From: Hanleya hanleyi
Lineage: Eukaryota > Mollusca > Polyplacophora > Lepidopleurida > Hanleyidae
Assembly (NCBI GenBank): GCA_036873755.1
Contig: JAVTVY010010452.1
Span: 409,948 to 473,947, forward strand
Direction of reading: 5' to 3'
Length of the DNA: 64,000 nt
Shown one piece after another: positions 33,254 to 43,537 of this stretch; within the stretch, counting starts at the first letter, position 1; each line of letters opens with the position of its first letter. A program made the position numbers and the translations under genes. The notes beneath the pieces were generated by a model. It made no database searches and was not told the origin of the DNA. It was given only the letters and a program-made list of their open reading frames with translations.

Positions 33254-34420
33254 TTAATGCTTTCTTGACTCCGGCTGAGGCCGGTTTCCTGAGGATGCAT
33301 CGGCGTCGGACGAGTCCCTTTGGACATGAGTGCTCGAAACGCGCTTTCTAACGGAAGGTACCGGAATAGTATGCGTGGCACTGCTCAGCCTTTTAGTGAG
33401 AGTAGCCATTTCAATGCTAGCTGTCGACGTAGAAGGGTCCAGGAGATAATACTTGATAAAAGTAGCCTCAGATCTCCACTAAGCAACGTCCATGATGTCA
33501 CTAAGTGAAGCTCCCTTAAATAACGCTTCCGAAGTGGCTACAGCACTGGTCTCATGGGCTTTGGCGAAAACAAACTCTTTAGTCTGGGCAGCTGCATAGA
33601 CCATCTGAATGGTTTCAACAATCCATCGAGCGATGGTGTCTTTGGAAGCCGGTTTGTGGTTATTGATCTGATGGGTAATCCACAAATTATTGTCTGAAGT
33701 TCGAAGGTGTTTGGTAGCTTCGATATAATACTTCACAGCGCGCACCGGACATAAGAATTTATCGTCAGGAGAGAACTTACCTAGGTCAGCTAAAACCAAG
33801 GGTTTTGCGCCATGTTTGATAGTCTCTGTTTTCGACACAAAGTCAGCCCGCGGCTGAAGTAGCAGACCTTCGCCCGTAAAATGTAGGCGATCTTTCTCAG
33901 CGGAGAGAGCATGGATCTCAGATCTCCGTCGAGCGCACGCCACAGCGACGAGAAATACAGTCTTAAGTGTCAAGATCTTAAGGCTGGCCTGACCCATGGA
34001 CTCGAAAGGTGGTCTCGTAAGTGCATTTAAGACCAATTCGAGATTCCATGCAGGAGGCATTTTCTTCACCCGAGGTCGTAGGTGGAACATGCCTTTGATC
34101 AGGTCGTCTAATGGTTTGCTCTGCGTAACCTTAGACCCGTCTCGAAAATCAGGGTGGATTCTCGCTATGGCAGACCGGTAACCAGCTATTGTGACTGGTT
34201 GTAGTCCCTTTTCTTCATATAAGAATACGAATAAGTCTGCTACTTCTCCTGAGTTGTTTGAGAGGGATTCTTATAGTTTCGCTCGCACCACTCCGAGAAC
34301 AGACTGAGTTTAGAGTTATAAACCCGTCTGGTGGAGGGCCTTCTACATTGTGCCATGAGATTGGCAGCTTGTTGAGAAAAGCCCTCCTGACGTCGAGATT
34401 CGATGACAGATTCCATGCAG
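33254..34420 (-). pseudogene. DIRS B tyrosine recombinase, nonsense-mutated
   Basis: The N-terminal SAM-like part (GFSQQAANLMAQCRRPSTRR...LFSEWCERNY) is separated by a frameshift near 34258 from the core, which reads VADLFVFLYEEKGLQPVTIA and then the ORF 34090-33479. The first catalytic Arg lies in VACARRRSEIHAL (about 33930). The HxxR box reads AHETSAVATS, with Ser (AGT, 33545-33547) where Arg is expected. A TAG at 33479-33481 precedes WRSEATFIKYYL, which holds the nucleophilic Tyr; the frame then runs to a TAA at 33254. Two independent defects make an active recombinase unlikely. Confidence 0.85.
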
Positions 34421-34800
34421 TCAATTTGAACATTGCTGGGTTGTAGTGAACTCGACGCCCCCGGCATTGTGCGAGGAGATCTGGACGGTCCGGCAGAATG
34501 CGTGGGTAGTCTACGACAAGATTGACAGGACTGGTGAACCACGATCGTGTCGGCCAGAAAGGAGCGATTAGAATGACTGCAATTCTCGCTCTCGATCTTT
34601 TTGAGAACCATCGGAATCAGTATGGTCGGAGGATACGCGTAAGCGTACATTCCTGACCACGGAACCGCTAGTGCATCCACGGCGTGCACCGATGGATCCG
34701 GAAACGGGCTCACATATACTGGGAGCTTTTTGTTGTCCTTCGTGGCAAATAGGTCTACGCGAGGAGTCGACCACTGAAAGAAGACTTGTCTGAGTACCAA
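34240..34800 (-). pseudogene. DIRS B RNase H-recombinase linker ORF
   Basis: Reads VDLFATKDNKKLPVYVSPFPDPSVHAVDALAVPWSGMYAYAYPPTILIPMVLKKI. This is the conserved linker between RNase H and recombinase in DIRS elements (DLFAT...P.YVS..PDP.A...DA....W....AYPP), with an equivalent in element C. It runs into the recombinase N-terminus. Linkage to RNase H upstream requires a frame change near 34805. Confidence 0.75.
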
Positions 34801-34809
34801 GTCGTTCAG

Positions 34810-35214
34810 CTACCATTCGGTCGGACGAACCCTCTGTTGATGAGACATAGAGTCTGCAAGCACGTTCCGTATCCCCGGAATACGCGCTGCTCGCAGGGTC
34901 ACCTGATGCTTGATGCACCACTGGAATAGCTTCCAGGTCATAAAACATAGCTGGGGGGATCTGGTCCCTCCCTGCTTGTTTATGTATGCGACCACTGTTG
35001 AGCTGTCCGAACTTACCAGAACAACTTTCTCCCGCACGAGTGGGAGAAACCGTTTCAACGCTAGGATGACTGCTCTCATCTCCAAGAGATTGATATGCCA
35101 AGTCTTTTCCTGTGCGGTCCACATTCCTTGCGCCAGGTTCTCGTCCAGATGTGCTCCCCAGCCGTCCATGGAGGCGTCCGTAAATAGGACTAGACTAGAT
35201 TCCGGCGGATGCAA
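34810..35214 (-). pseudogene. DIRS B RNase H domain
   Basis: VLFTDASMDGWGAHL gives the first catalytic Asp. HINLLEMRAVILALK gives the Glu. VSSDSSTVVAYINKQGG gives the second Asp. GIRNVLADSMSHQ gives the last Asp. All four acidic residues are present. This domain removes template RNA during reverse transcription. The closest sequence in the window is the RNase H of element A (FTDASMEGWGAHL). Confidence 0.85.
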
Positions 35215-35269
35215 CGGGGCCCCCGTGATGAGGTTGTCCCTGTTCCACGAATAGATTCGAGTCTATCGG

Positions 35270-36023
35270 GATTGGTTGGTTCAAATGACCTGTGCTGTTT
35301 CCAGAAGGACATTAGGTACATTTGTATGGGTCTGCATCGAAGTGGACCGTAGTTGACCACTTCTCCCAGACTGACCAGTCGACCCAGAAGTCGCAAGAAC
35401 TCTCTCGCCGGGAGAGCTCGGCAGGTGAAGAACACCGCGAGCATCCCCTCCAGCAGATCTAGGGCAGCCGCCGAAGGCCGAACCCGCCCGATCCGGAGAT
35501 CGAACTGAACCCCCAGGTGTATGAACAACTGTGACAGGGTCAGCGCTGACTTGGGTACGTTGACTATCCAGCCGCTGAGAAGCGCATGGAAGAGTGTCAA
35601 CCTGATCGCATAGGTGACCGCCGTTTCCGACGGTCCCTTGACCAACCAATCGTCGATGTAGGTGCTGATATCCACACCCACCTCCGTAGGACGACCGATA
35701 GGGCATCCACTACCCGTGTGAAAACTCGAGGGGCAGATGTAATTCCGAATGGTCCCGCTTGGAATTCTAATATCTTGCCGTCGATGGCGAACCTTAGATA
35801 CTTTTTGTAGTCTGAATGGATCGGTACATGAAAGTATGCGTCCTTCAAATCTATTGAAGCGGCCGACCCGAAGGCCGGCCCGTACAGATCGAAGAGTTTC
35901 CATCTTGAATCTCTCGATGCGAATGTAACGGTTGAGAGGCCGTAGATTGAGGACCGGTCACCATCCCCCGGTTTTCTTGGACACCAAAAACATCCTGGTG
36001 TAAAACCCCGGATCCGTTGCCGG
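35270..36023 (-). pseudogene. DIRS B reverse transcriptase, main part
   Basis: After the insertion the protein resumes with PATDPGFYTRMFLVSKKTGGW, followed by TGA near 35963, then PVLNLRPLNRYIRIERFKME. A frame change gives ASIDLKDAYFHVPIHSDYKKYLRF (motif A) and GITSAPRVFTRVVDALS (motif B). Another returns to ISTYIDDWLVKG (motif C, near 35655) and LIHLGVQFD. The catalytic aspartates are intact; the reading frame is not. Confidence 0.85.
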
Positions 36024-36681
36024 ATAAAAGCGTACATGAGATACAACGCATATCATGAATCGTTAAGATTCTTGGTATGTGCTTTAGAATAGGTTTACCG
36101 GAAGACTATTCTGTGAAGTCATATGACGCAGTCAGTATGTCGGCACCTCTTCCCACTTCCCTTATATGTATTGTAATTTTTACCTGTATATGGCGAGATT
36201 CTGCTGGTGGACGTTTCGTCCCCGAGGCCCGCCCCCTGTACAGACCTTTTGGTCTTTGATATATGTTGGCATTTGTGGGAAGTTGATGCTGTGTCGACAT
36301 CGGGCCTTACAGATTTTGTGTTAATTGCCGTCATTTACATCTGACGACGATACAGCTCACCAATCTCCAATGTACGAGTTGTCACAGCGAAACGGCTCAC
36401 CAATTACCAGTATACGAGTTGTCAGAGCATTTCCATCACAGCTCTCTAGATTTGTATCTAATACCGCTTATGCCGGTGCTAGGGGCCGTGTGGTCATATC
36501 ATCCATGTTGCCACATGAACAGGTACAATAAAAGCGTACCTGAGATACAACGCATATCACAAATAGTTAGATTCTTGGTATGTGCTTTAGAATAGGTTAC
36601 CAGAAGACTATTCTGTGAAGTCATATGACGCAGTCAGTATGTCGGCACCTCTTCCCACTTCCCTTATATGTGTTGTAATTT
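36024..36681. mobile_element. 658-bp element with ~155-bp terminal direct repeats inside DIRS B RT
   Basis: Left copy 36024-36179 and right copy 36528-36681 both start ATAAAAGCGTAC and end TTGTAATTT. The RT reading ends with AAVVEV on one side and resumes PATDPGFY on the other, so the insertion appears clean with no target-site duplication. Two ~40-bp imperfect repeats (CTCACCAAT...TACGAGTTGTCA) lie in the centre at about 36356 and 36399. A GGACGTTTCGTCC hairpin is near 36208. No protein is encoded. Confidence 0.75.
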
Positions 36682-37045
36682 AACCTCTACTACCGCCGCT
36701 TTGGTGAGGAGGGAAGTTATCTCGTCCCGTATAATAGTAATTTGACGGAAGTCTCGAGGTAACGGGGTCACCAGTGGGGTCCCTGTCAGCGGAGGTGAAC
36801 GGTTTGGAGCGCTCCATTCCATTCGATAACCTTCCGCGACAATCTGCCTTACCAGGCCGTCTGCGCTGTATCGATTCCACCAAGAGGTGAAGTGCGCTAG
36901 ACGGCCTCCGACCGCCAGTTCCGAGCACCGACACAGAAGTGCCGAGTCCGGTAGGGCCCCCCCCCCCCCCAACTCGTGCTGAGCTTGAGGTTGGTGTCCT
37001 GGGCAGTGGGGGAGCGCACACTGACATGTCAGGTGCGCTTCTCAC
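36664..37045 (-). pseudogene. DIRS B reverse transcriptase, N-terminal part
   Basis: The frame ending at the insertion reads RLAHFTSWWNRYSADGLVRQ...VAEGYRMEW...PLVTPLPRDFRQITIIRDEITSLLTKAAVVEV. Element A has the same W....I...G....W and LIEKAAVIEL pattern just before motif 1. A C(12) run at 36958-36969 and a TGA upstream break the connection to gag. A second overlapping frame (36680-37045) is a shadow. Confidence 0.75.
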
Positions 37046-37071
37046 CCTTACCAGCGGGTTTAGAAGGGTGG

Positions 37072-37431
37072 TTAGACCCTCTTACCCTTCCCCTTGCCAC
37101 GGTAGCCTCTTCTGGCTTTCTTGGGCTTCGAAGAGCCGGAGAAAGAATCAGCAGGCTTGGAAACGCTGGCTTTGCGTTTCCCCTTAGCAAGGGTCTGGTG
37201 TTGTTTGTCCATGGACTCAAGCTCCTGAGAGTCAACAGGACCCTCAGCAGCGTAAGCTTTGAGTCCATCAGAGAACAGCTCTTCATTACCGAGAGGTAAA
37301 TTGATGAGGTTCTGCGCATGGTCTCTCGAGCCCAGTCGAGACTCAGCCAGGAAGAGTCTCCGTTGGGCAGTCTGCACTCTGGCTGTCACCCTCGTGAGAA
37401 GATCCAACCCCGTTGCAGTAGCCAACTGCAT
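37072..37431 (-). pseudogene. DIRS B gag C-terminal part
   Basis: LATATGLDLLTRVTARVQTAQRRLF, helical, followed by a basic tail KPKKARRGYRGKGKGKRV. It is in a different frame from the 38741-37386 ORF, so there is one frameshift near 37400-37430. It corresponds to 1479-2090 of element A. Confidence 0.7.
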
Positions 37432-38741
37432 ACAGTGGTAGAACTCTGGGGTGCCTGAGGAACCGATAGCGGTTCTCCATCGCCAGCCGGGAGCACCACG
37501 GGTTTCGGAATCGCTTCCGCATCCATGGAGTGCAACCGGGACACCGCGTCGTCAGCCGTACACTGCAGGGAGGCTATGTGCGATGCGCGTGTCATGTGCA
37601 GAAGGTGGCTAAAGGTTCGTAACCTGGCCCAGGCCGAACACTCTGCCGCCTTGAGCTCTTCCTCAACCGACCGACGCAACGTATCGTTTGGATGAAGATC
37701 CTCCCGATGTTGTCTGCCAGTCAGGAAAAAGGCGGACTGCCGTCCAACCTTCGAAGCCGATTCCGTCCGCTTGACTTCGGACGGAGGGCCTCTGAAGTGC
37801 TCAGTTAACCCGGGTGCAGCCGTACGCAGGGAACGCTTACCCTTTCCCTGCGGCCTCACCGAAAGCACTTCGAAAGCTTGATCCACGAATGGATCTAGCC
37901 CTAACGAGGGTAGCTCCGGCCGGCGAGCCGGCGGCTGACCTGTTAGCGATCGCTTAACGGGTTCTTGCTGCTTAGTGTTCGTAGGGACACCGCATACTTC
38001 AGCAGCGTACGCTAGCGACCTAGTCCAAGAGGACATATGGCCGAGCGTAAGGAGTTGTGGGCCTCCCCGCATCTTCTGTTGAGCGGCAGCCCGCAGAAGA
38101 GCCACATCGATGGTATCATCGATGGTACCCACTTGCTCCTGGTTCACGTCAACGTGAGGGACGGAGTCCTCTCCGGACGTTGAACCGACCTCCATGTCCG
38201 TATCCTCAAGCAACCGATCATCAATAGAGCCGATGACGGAGCCGGATGAAGATCCTAGGTCACCCGTGGGGCGTGACCAAGAGGATTGGATATGATCCCC
38301 GTTCAACGGGTAACCGTCACGGCCGAGGCCGGATGTTCCCGGTTGAACGGAGTCATGATCACGAGCACGGGCTAGCAACCCAGCATCGGAGTGATCACGG
38401 CCACCGTAAGACGCCACAACACGGACCCTCCGGTCCGTGTCGGCCAGAGATTGCTCGACCTCAATCTTGGATAGGCTGGTGGACTTGGCCATCCTGTCGA
38501 GCACAGTTGTGTTCCTATCCGTACCATCTCCCGTCGGATCCCGAGAAGGATCGTACGGTGTCTCACTAGCGACTAGAGTCGTAGGAGCACTTGATGGTTT
38601 GGACAGGACTACAAGAGTCTCAGACGGGCCGCGCAAAGTCTTGGCTCGCACCTTCGACTTGCGCGCCCTGCGTTTCTTGGTCGAAGAATTCGCAGGGGGC
38701 TTTCCCAATGCGGCGCTCCCTATACAGGGAACCACGAACAC
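37386..38741 (-). CDS. DIRS B gag, central ORF (451 aa)
   Basis: The longest open frame in the window. It begins with a basic patch (STKKRRARKSKVRAK), then a Ser/Asp/Gly-rich low-complexity half, then a more ordered C-terminal half (QAFEVLSV...SAFFLTGRQH...EELKAAECSAWARLRTFSHLLHM). The latter is the probable capsid-like region; the HLLHMTRASHIA segment is likely helical. No enzymatic motif. The true start is upstream at 39081, joined through another frame. Confidence 0.7.
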   Translation of the reverse strand: MFVVPCIGSAALGKPPANSSTKKRRARKSKVRAKTLRGPSETLVVLSKPSSAPTTLVASETPYDPSRDPTGDGTDRNTTVLDRMAKSTSLSKIEVEQSLADTDRRVRVVASYGGRDHSDAGLLARARDHDSVQPGTSGLGRDGYPLNGDHIQSSWSRPTGDLGSSSGSVIGSIDDRLLEDTDMEVGSTSGEDSVPHVDVNQEQVGTIDDTIDVALLRAAAQQKMRGGPQLLTLGHMSSWTRSLAYAAEVCGVPTNTKQQEPVKRSLTGQPPARRPELPSLGLDPFVDQAFEVLSVRPQGKGKRSLRTAAPGLTEHFRGPPSEVKRTESASKVGRQSAFFLTGRQHREDLHPNDTLRRSVEEELKAAECSAWARLRTFSHLLHMTRASHIASLQCTADDAVSRLHSMDAEAIPKPVVLPAGDGEPLSVPQAPQSSTTVCSWLLQRGWIFSRG

Positions 38742-39081
38742 CGGTGTGCCTGGGACAGGCCCAGAGCACGATAAAGCTCCGCAAAACGTGCATCCAGCTC
38801 CGCTTCGGGTATAAACCTTCCTACGGGTTGGGATACCGCAGGAAGACCCGAACCGGAGGTATCCGGGTTCACGGTCGGTAGTGCCGCCACTGACCGGGAA
38901 TGCACAAACAGCCAGCGCTGAAAGACGTCCTCAGGCCAGGCAGAGCACACCTCGCACCTATTCCCTTCCGTGCATTGCGAACATTTCGAGCACTCATGCC
39001 CAATGGTACCCTTAACCGATCATTGATGGCATTTTGAGCAACCGGACGGGGACGCTTTTCCAGATTTATCCGAGTCAGACA
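38720..39081 (-). pseudogene. DIRS B gag N-terminal Cys cluster
   Basis: Starts MSDSDKSGKASPSGCSKCHQ, then TGA near 39022, then GHECSKCSQCTEGNRCEVCSAWPEDVFQRWL. The CxxC, HxC, CxxC, CxxC-x-W arrangement is also seen at the start of element A gag (3820-3950). It is probably metal-binding. A frame change near 38740 leads to the central ORF. Confidence 0.7.
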
Positions 39082-39634
39082 TAATTCTGAAAAATATAGA
39101 TATGATTAAATTAGTGCCAATAATCATATCGTACAGAGCATATAACTTCTCACAGTGCCAGCTCTGGGCTTATAGAACGATCCCGCACAGGTGTAGTCCT
39201 CTCATAGTGTACTACGGACCTCATGTATAATAATACCGCCACAACACCATAGATGCCACTATGTGTACAGAAACGAGCTCAATCAAAGAAAGTCTCAGTT
39301 TCTTGGTATTATAACAAGAGATGGACCCCATCGTAACTGTCCATTCGTAAAAATCAAGCGTGCAACACCGTAATGCGCAAACAATGAACAGTGATTCACT
39401 GTATAGGTATCAGCATAGCCCCACTTGTACTGTAATACCTTTGCAGCACCAAATGCTGAACTACTATACATGTGCAAATGTATAGTTGATAATTACGGTA
39501 CACCATATATACATCAACTGTAAATAGTATTGGAGCGAAAGAATTCTAGACAGTATTTTATTTCCATAACATGCCAAAAAATACTTCGCATCGTTCTACT
39601 AATATACAGACAACAATGTGCTATTGTTGTGACA
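39082..39634. other. Probable DIRS B leader and flank, no gene
   Basis: AT-rich, no coding evidence. It may contain the outer terminal repeat of element B, but no inverted partner was found near 33000. Confidence 0.35.
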
Positions 39635-39636
39635 TA

Positions 39637-42042
39637 CAGTTCAGACCAGCTGAAAGGTTAGTGTTGGCGCACCAACGGCGGGCAAACGAAGCGCGCCAAC
39701 ACAAAGGTATAGCGCGCCAATGCCCATGATTATCGGCTGGCCATTGTTCTAACTCTGTTGAATGTAGTCCGTCGACATGATTGAACACAGGCCGCGCGCT
39801 ATCAGCACGGTCAGACAATGGCTGGAAGCGAGCTGCAGGAGTAAGAGCCCTGCTGTCTGAACATGCTTAATATAGCCCCGTGCGACCAGTTTGACCCCAC
39901 GTGGCTTTTCACGGGAAAATGAGAACACGTGTTTGAAATCTTGTAACATATTACTGTGCAGAAGTTATATTTTACTGAACCGACAGTATGATTTGGCAGG
40001 AAGAAGACGGACTGATGGGAAAATCTTTCACTTTAAGTTATAATCCATATTACTATGAAAACAGTACAGTCGACGGCAGTTCAATACGATTTCACTTGAG
40101 TACATGTACGTATATCATCGCAGGTTATTCATGCACAAATACATGAATGTACACGTTCAAAGTCTGCGGCATATTCGTTTTGATCAAATGATAGAGGAAA
40201 CGAATTAGTATGAGGACAATCCGTCTGGGATTAATCTGTTATTATTTTGTTGTTTTTTTTCTAGCCCTGCCGCTGTAATGTTAATACATCCCGCTATGTT
40301 GTGTTAATCTTCGGGTTAATTTGCAAAGGACCATTGATAGCGGGAGATTAAACGGACAGAGTGAACTTTATTTTTGACACTAATCCTATACCGATAATCA
40401 CTGTTCAACTATAAATATGGCACGAACAACGATGGTACGATCACTGAGAGAAAAACACCATGGCTGTACCCATTCGACGAATTTTCAGATATTTTCAAGC
40501 AAAGATCGACACGCTCAACAGCGCCAATGTGGGACCTTTACAAATTAGAAAACGACTGATTGCTGAAGACGGGATTCGATAACTACCAAATCCATTAAAT
40601 TGTACCTAGCAAGACGGGTCTCCGAGCTGGAATCAGGAAAACGAAGGCCGAAATCTAGACTACGACCAAGAGAAGCAGCTACTTGGCCCCGAACATCTCG
40701 CGTTCATTGATCGAGAAATGGAGACAGATGATGAAATAACCGCGCCAGAGCTCCAGAAAAAGTTAGAAGATAAATACAATCTCAAAGTCTCCATTTCAAC
40801 TATCAAAAGAGCTCACCAGGGGTTAGGCTTGGAGTCTGGGTTTTCACCAGTGTTATTGCAGGTGTGGCCCCCTAGGACCAGTATTTATTATACTTAATGT
40901 ATACTTCCTGTCGAACAGTATAACGGATGTTATATTGTCAGCAAGAAAACAACACTGTAAAGATTAATCATCTCGTTAAGTTTGGCGTAAACAAGTGGAG
41001 AATATAAACATAACAGTGCATTCTCTCTCTGACGGGGTAAAGCGATATCCCGCTTTCGTCCAACAAAATGCGCGTCTGCGTCTCGTTTGAAAAGAAATGA
41101 AATGGCATTAACTTATTGTTTAGGTAGAAATCTCTGTTACTGTTTCGTTTTTGTTATTTAGCTGGAATGATGGATGTGTGGGCCATAAATACTTGTTAAT
41201 TCTTATTTCCTCATCGGAAGTTATATATTATTTTGTGTGCAACCTTTAACAGTCGGGCGATAACGAATAAAGAGCATATACAAAGAGTATTTGTCATTCT
41301 CTGTAAGGGGCTAATTGATCTTTTGAGTTTCTGTGTATATTTTGGTTAGGCGGTTGTAACAAGACAAGCCAAAGAGACAATTAGTCTGACCGAGCACTGA
41401 ATGTTGCCCCGATTATGATCTCGACTCGCCCGTGTGTCTGAATTTATACGAAGCTGTATTCATTTGAAATGTTACGTTCAACCGTTTTACTGGCCGTTCT
41501 GAAAGAGGAGGCGGCCTTCGCAATTTGCACACACCAACGTTTTATGAATTCTGATAATATATTTAGGCATACTCTTTGGCGAAACTTTTTGTTAATGAAG
41601 ATTATTCGTAGTCTCAACCGAATGTTCACAAGACGGCCGAGTTTCCTTGGAGCGCAAACAAAAAATGATAGATAAACATTTACAGCATTCTTATTGAAGA
41701 AGTCAAATCTTTTTTAATTACTTAGCCAGTAATTTAAACTGTAGAATAGATTGTGTTCTTGCCGTACACCGCCAGAGGGGAACTCTTTGAAAACAATTCA
41801 GTTTTAAGCAGTGACGGCTGTTAGCGCGCGATCCGGCAAGCGCGCCAACGGGGAGCCTTTGTTTACCGCCGACATGCTCACAATGGTTCAGTGGTTTGAC
41901 CGGACTATATTCTACCGGCGCGTGGCGGCAAGGGTCACATCATGGGGGGTGTAATAAGTCTTGGTGATTAGGCCAGCACGTTGGCGCGCTATCGGTGCGT
42001 AAACGCTGTTCACTAATTGGAAGATTAAGCTGGTCTGAACTG
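39637..42042 (+). mobile_element. Tc1/mariner-like element M2 with transposase remnant
   Basis: Ends CAGTTCAGACCAGCT (39637) and its complement (to 42042), with TA on both sides (39635-39636, 42043-42044). Subterminal GGCGCGCCAA-like palindromes recur at about 39670, 39695, 39712, 41828, 41840 and 41972. The 2406-base interior has only the DNA-binding part of a transposase at 40460-40860. Confidence 0.8.
40460..40860 (+). pseudogene. Tc1/mariner transposase helix-turn-helix remnant
   Basis: ATG at 40460 opens MAVPIRRIFRYFQAKIDTLN...GPLQIRKRLIAEDGIR, which stops with TAA. After frame changes the homologous reading continues with LLGPEHLAFIDREMETDDEI, TAPELQKKLEDKYNLKVSIS and TIKRAHQGLGL. The L..EH..FID..ME.ND.LTA.EL...L......VS.STI pattern is the second helix-turn-helix unit of Tc1-like transposases. 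The DDE domain is absent. The interpretation is supported by the TA/CAGT termini around it. Confidence 0.65.
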
Positions 42043-42044
42043 TA

Positions 42045-42724
42045 TACACCGTTCCTTGAAACGTAAACCCAAAGTGCGAATATCAGTACAGAGCTCAAGC
42101 TATTAGAATAGCTGTCTACATGTACATGCATTGTCTTGCCAAGGTATATCCAACTACCTATAGAAATTCGCACAAAGAATTCACAGTAACAAAGAGGTTA
42201 CGTAACTTCTCCAGCAAAGGACTCCGACGCACTACCTCGAGAGAGGTGTGCTGCCGGTCAAAATGGCTGCCTAGTAACATGTCAACAAGAGTCCATTACC
42301 AGATCAGTAACGCACAACGTAACCTATGATCGTAAAAGCCAATTCCGTGCTATAGTTTGTCGTGCCAGACATTTAACACATTTATCACAATGGTATACGA
42401 TTTACAATAAAACAACGTATATATTATTCTCGAAGCAGAGCAGAATAATCCCATAGTGAAAGCATAGACCCGATATGCTATTTACAGAATGGCGAGCGCC
42501 ATACTGAGCGATCCCAATACACTGAGGATTTCTACTGTACATATTTTTAAAAAAAAATATACAATGAAATGCGATAAGAAATTCGGCATAATGAGAAAGT
42601 ACATAAATGTAAAAACTCACGGACCAATACGCGAGGCTTGAGGGCACGAGTAAATCCAATGAATGTATATGAATCTCCTTAGTTGAGGAGCACAGTAAAT
42701 TCACGTGTGGGTTTGATCGTGCTA
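42045..42724. other. Non-coding stretch
   Basis: No gene or repeat recognised with confidence; several short frames on both strands are unsupported. Confidence 0.3.
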
Positions 42725-42905
42725 GAAATCAAACTGTGGTCTTAAGTTTTGGCGGGAGCGGTCAAGGACGCCGGAGTGAATGGAGGCCCTGGAGGGGGGT
42801 ATCCGTTTTTTCTGGCATTTGGTATAAGAGGTTTAGAATCTACCCAACAGTATTGCATAATATTAAATATTATGCACAAGGTAAGTATAAGGTGTCTTGA
42901 TATAA
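42725..42905. repeat. Dispersed repeat, inverted copy of 32575-32785
   Basis: GGTCTTAAGTTTTGGCGGGA ... CCCAACAGTATTGCATAATA is the reverse complement of the 32.6-kb copy at high identity. Confidence 0.8.
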
Positions 42906-42906
42906 A

Positions 42907-43537
42907 AACAAGAGTTTTGGGGGGCGTGGGCGGTGGTATTAGGGTGAAGTGTCGAAATATGGGGTCGCTATATATAACCCCATGCTTTATATAAATCCAC
43001 ATCAGGGTGGTAAACGGACTATGGGTGAATCAAGAAATAAACGGTTTACCGCCAAACAAAATACATCAGCATATTCTACAAGTATCACTTTATATATTCC
43101 CGTCGTCAAATTAGTAAATTTGTGCAATTTTTTACCTTTGCCGGGCGATTCAAAATCCGACGTAACTGTCCGTCCATCTAGGAACAGTTAGATTATGGCG
43201 GGCTTCGTTCTCAATTCTGATTGGTCAGTCGCGACAGCTGATCAGTGCGTGACCTCTCTTACCGAAGGCGTGTCGCTATTGACCAATCAGAATTGAGAAC
43301 GAAGCCCGCCATAATCTAACTGTTCCTAGATGGACGGACAGTTAACAAAGCCTTGCGGCGGCGGCCTATAAGTGCTGTGTGCTGTACATTTGTGACAAGC
43401 TATTTATTTCTTGATTCACCCAAAGTCCATTTCCCACCTTGATGTGGATTTATATAAAGCATGGGGTTATATATAGAGACCCCATATTTCGACACTTCAC
43501 CCTAATACCACCGCCCACACCACCCCAAAACTCTTGT
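42907..43537. repeat. Foldback element with nested palindrome
   Basis: Outer arms: 42907-43035 (AACAAGAGTTTTGGGG ... CCACATCAGGGTGG) and its complement at about 43400-43537. Inner perfect arms of 64 bases lie at 43164-43227 and 43280-43343 (AACTGTCCGTCCATCTAGGA start). The short centre holds no gene. It behaves as a MITE/foldback element but no target duplication was resolved. Confidence 0.85.

Larger units (their letters stand above)
33001..39081 (-). mobile_element. DIRS-type YR retrotransposon B, inactivated
   Basis: On the minus strand: Cys-rich gag (39081-37072), RT (36972-35270, with an insertion), RNase H (35214-34810) and tyrosine recombinase (about 34420-33254). The order is that of DIRS elements. 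Lesions: TGA in gag near 39022, TGA in RT near 35963, several frameshifts, an inserted 658-bp element, and TAG plus a catalytic Arg change in the recombinase. Terminal repeats were not found, so outer limits are estimates; the leader may extend to about 39560. Confidence 0.88.

Noticed and set aside
36195..36225. GGACGTTTCGTCC as a hammerhead core on the minus strand
   Set aside because: GACGAAACGTC looks suggestive but no CUGANGA partner lies nearby; it is just a hairpin.
36341..36400. A second hammerhead ribozyme (CTGACGA ... GAAAC) in the small direct-repeat element
   Set aside because: The bases following CTGACGA do not pair with those preceding GAAA, so helix II cannot form.
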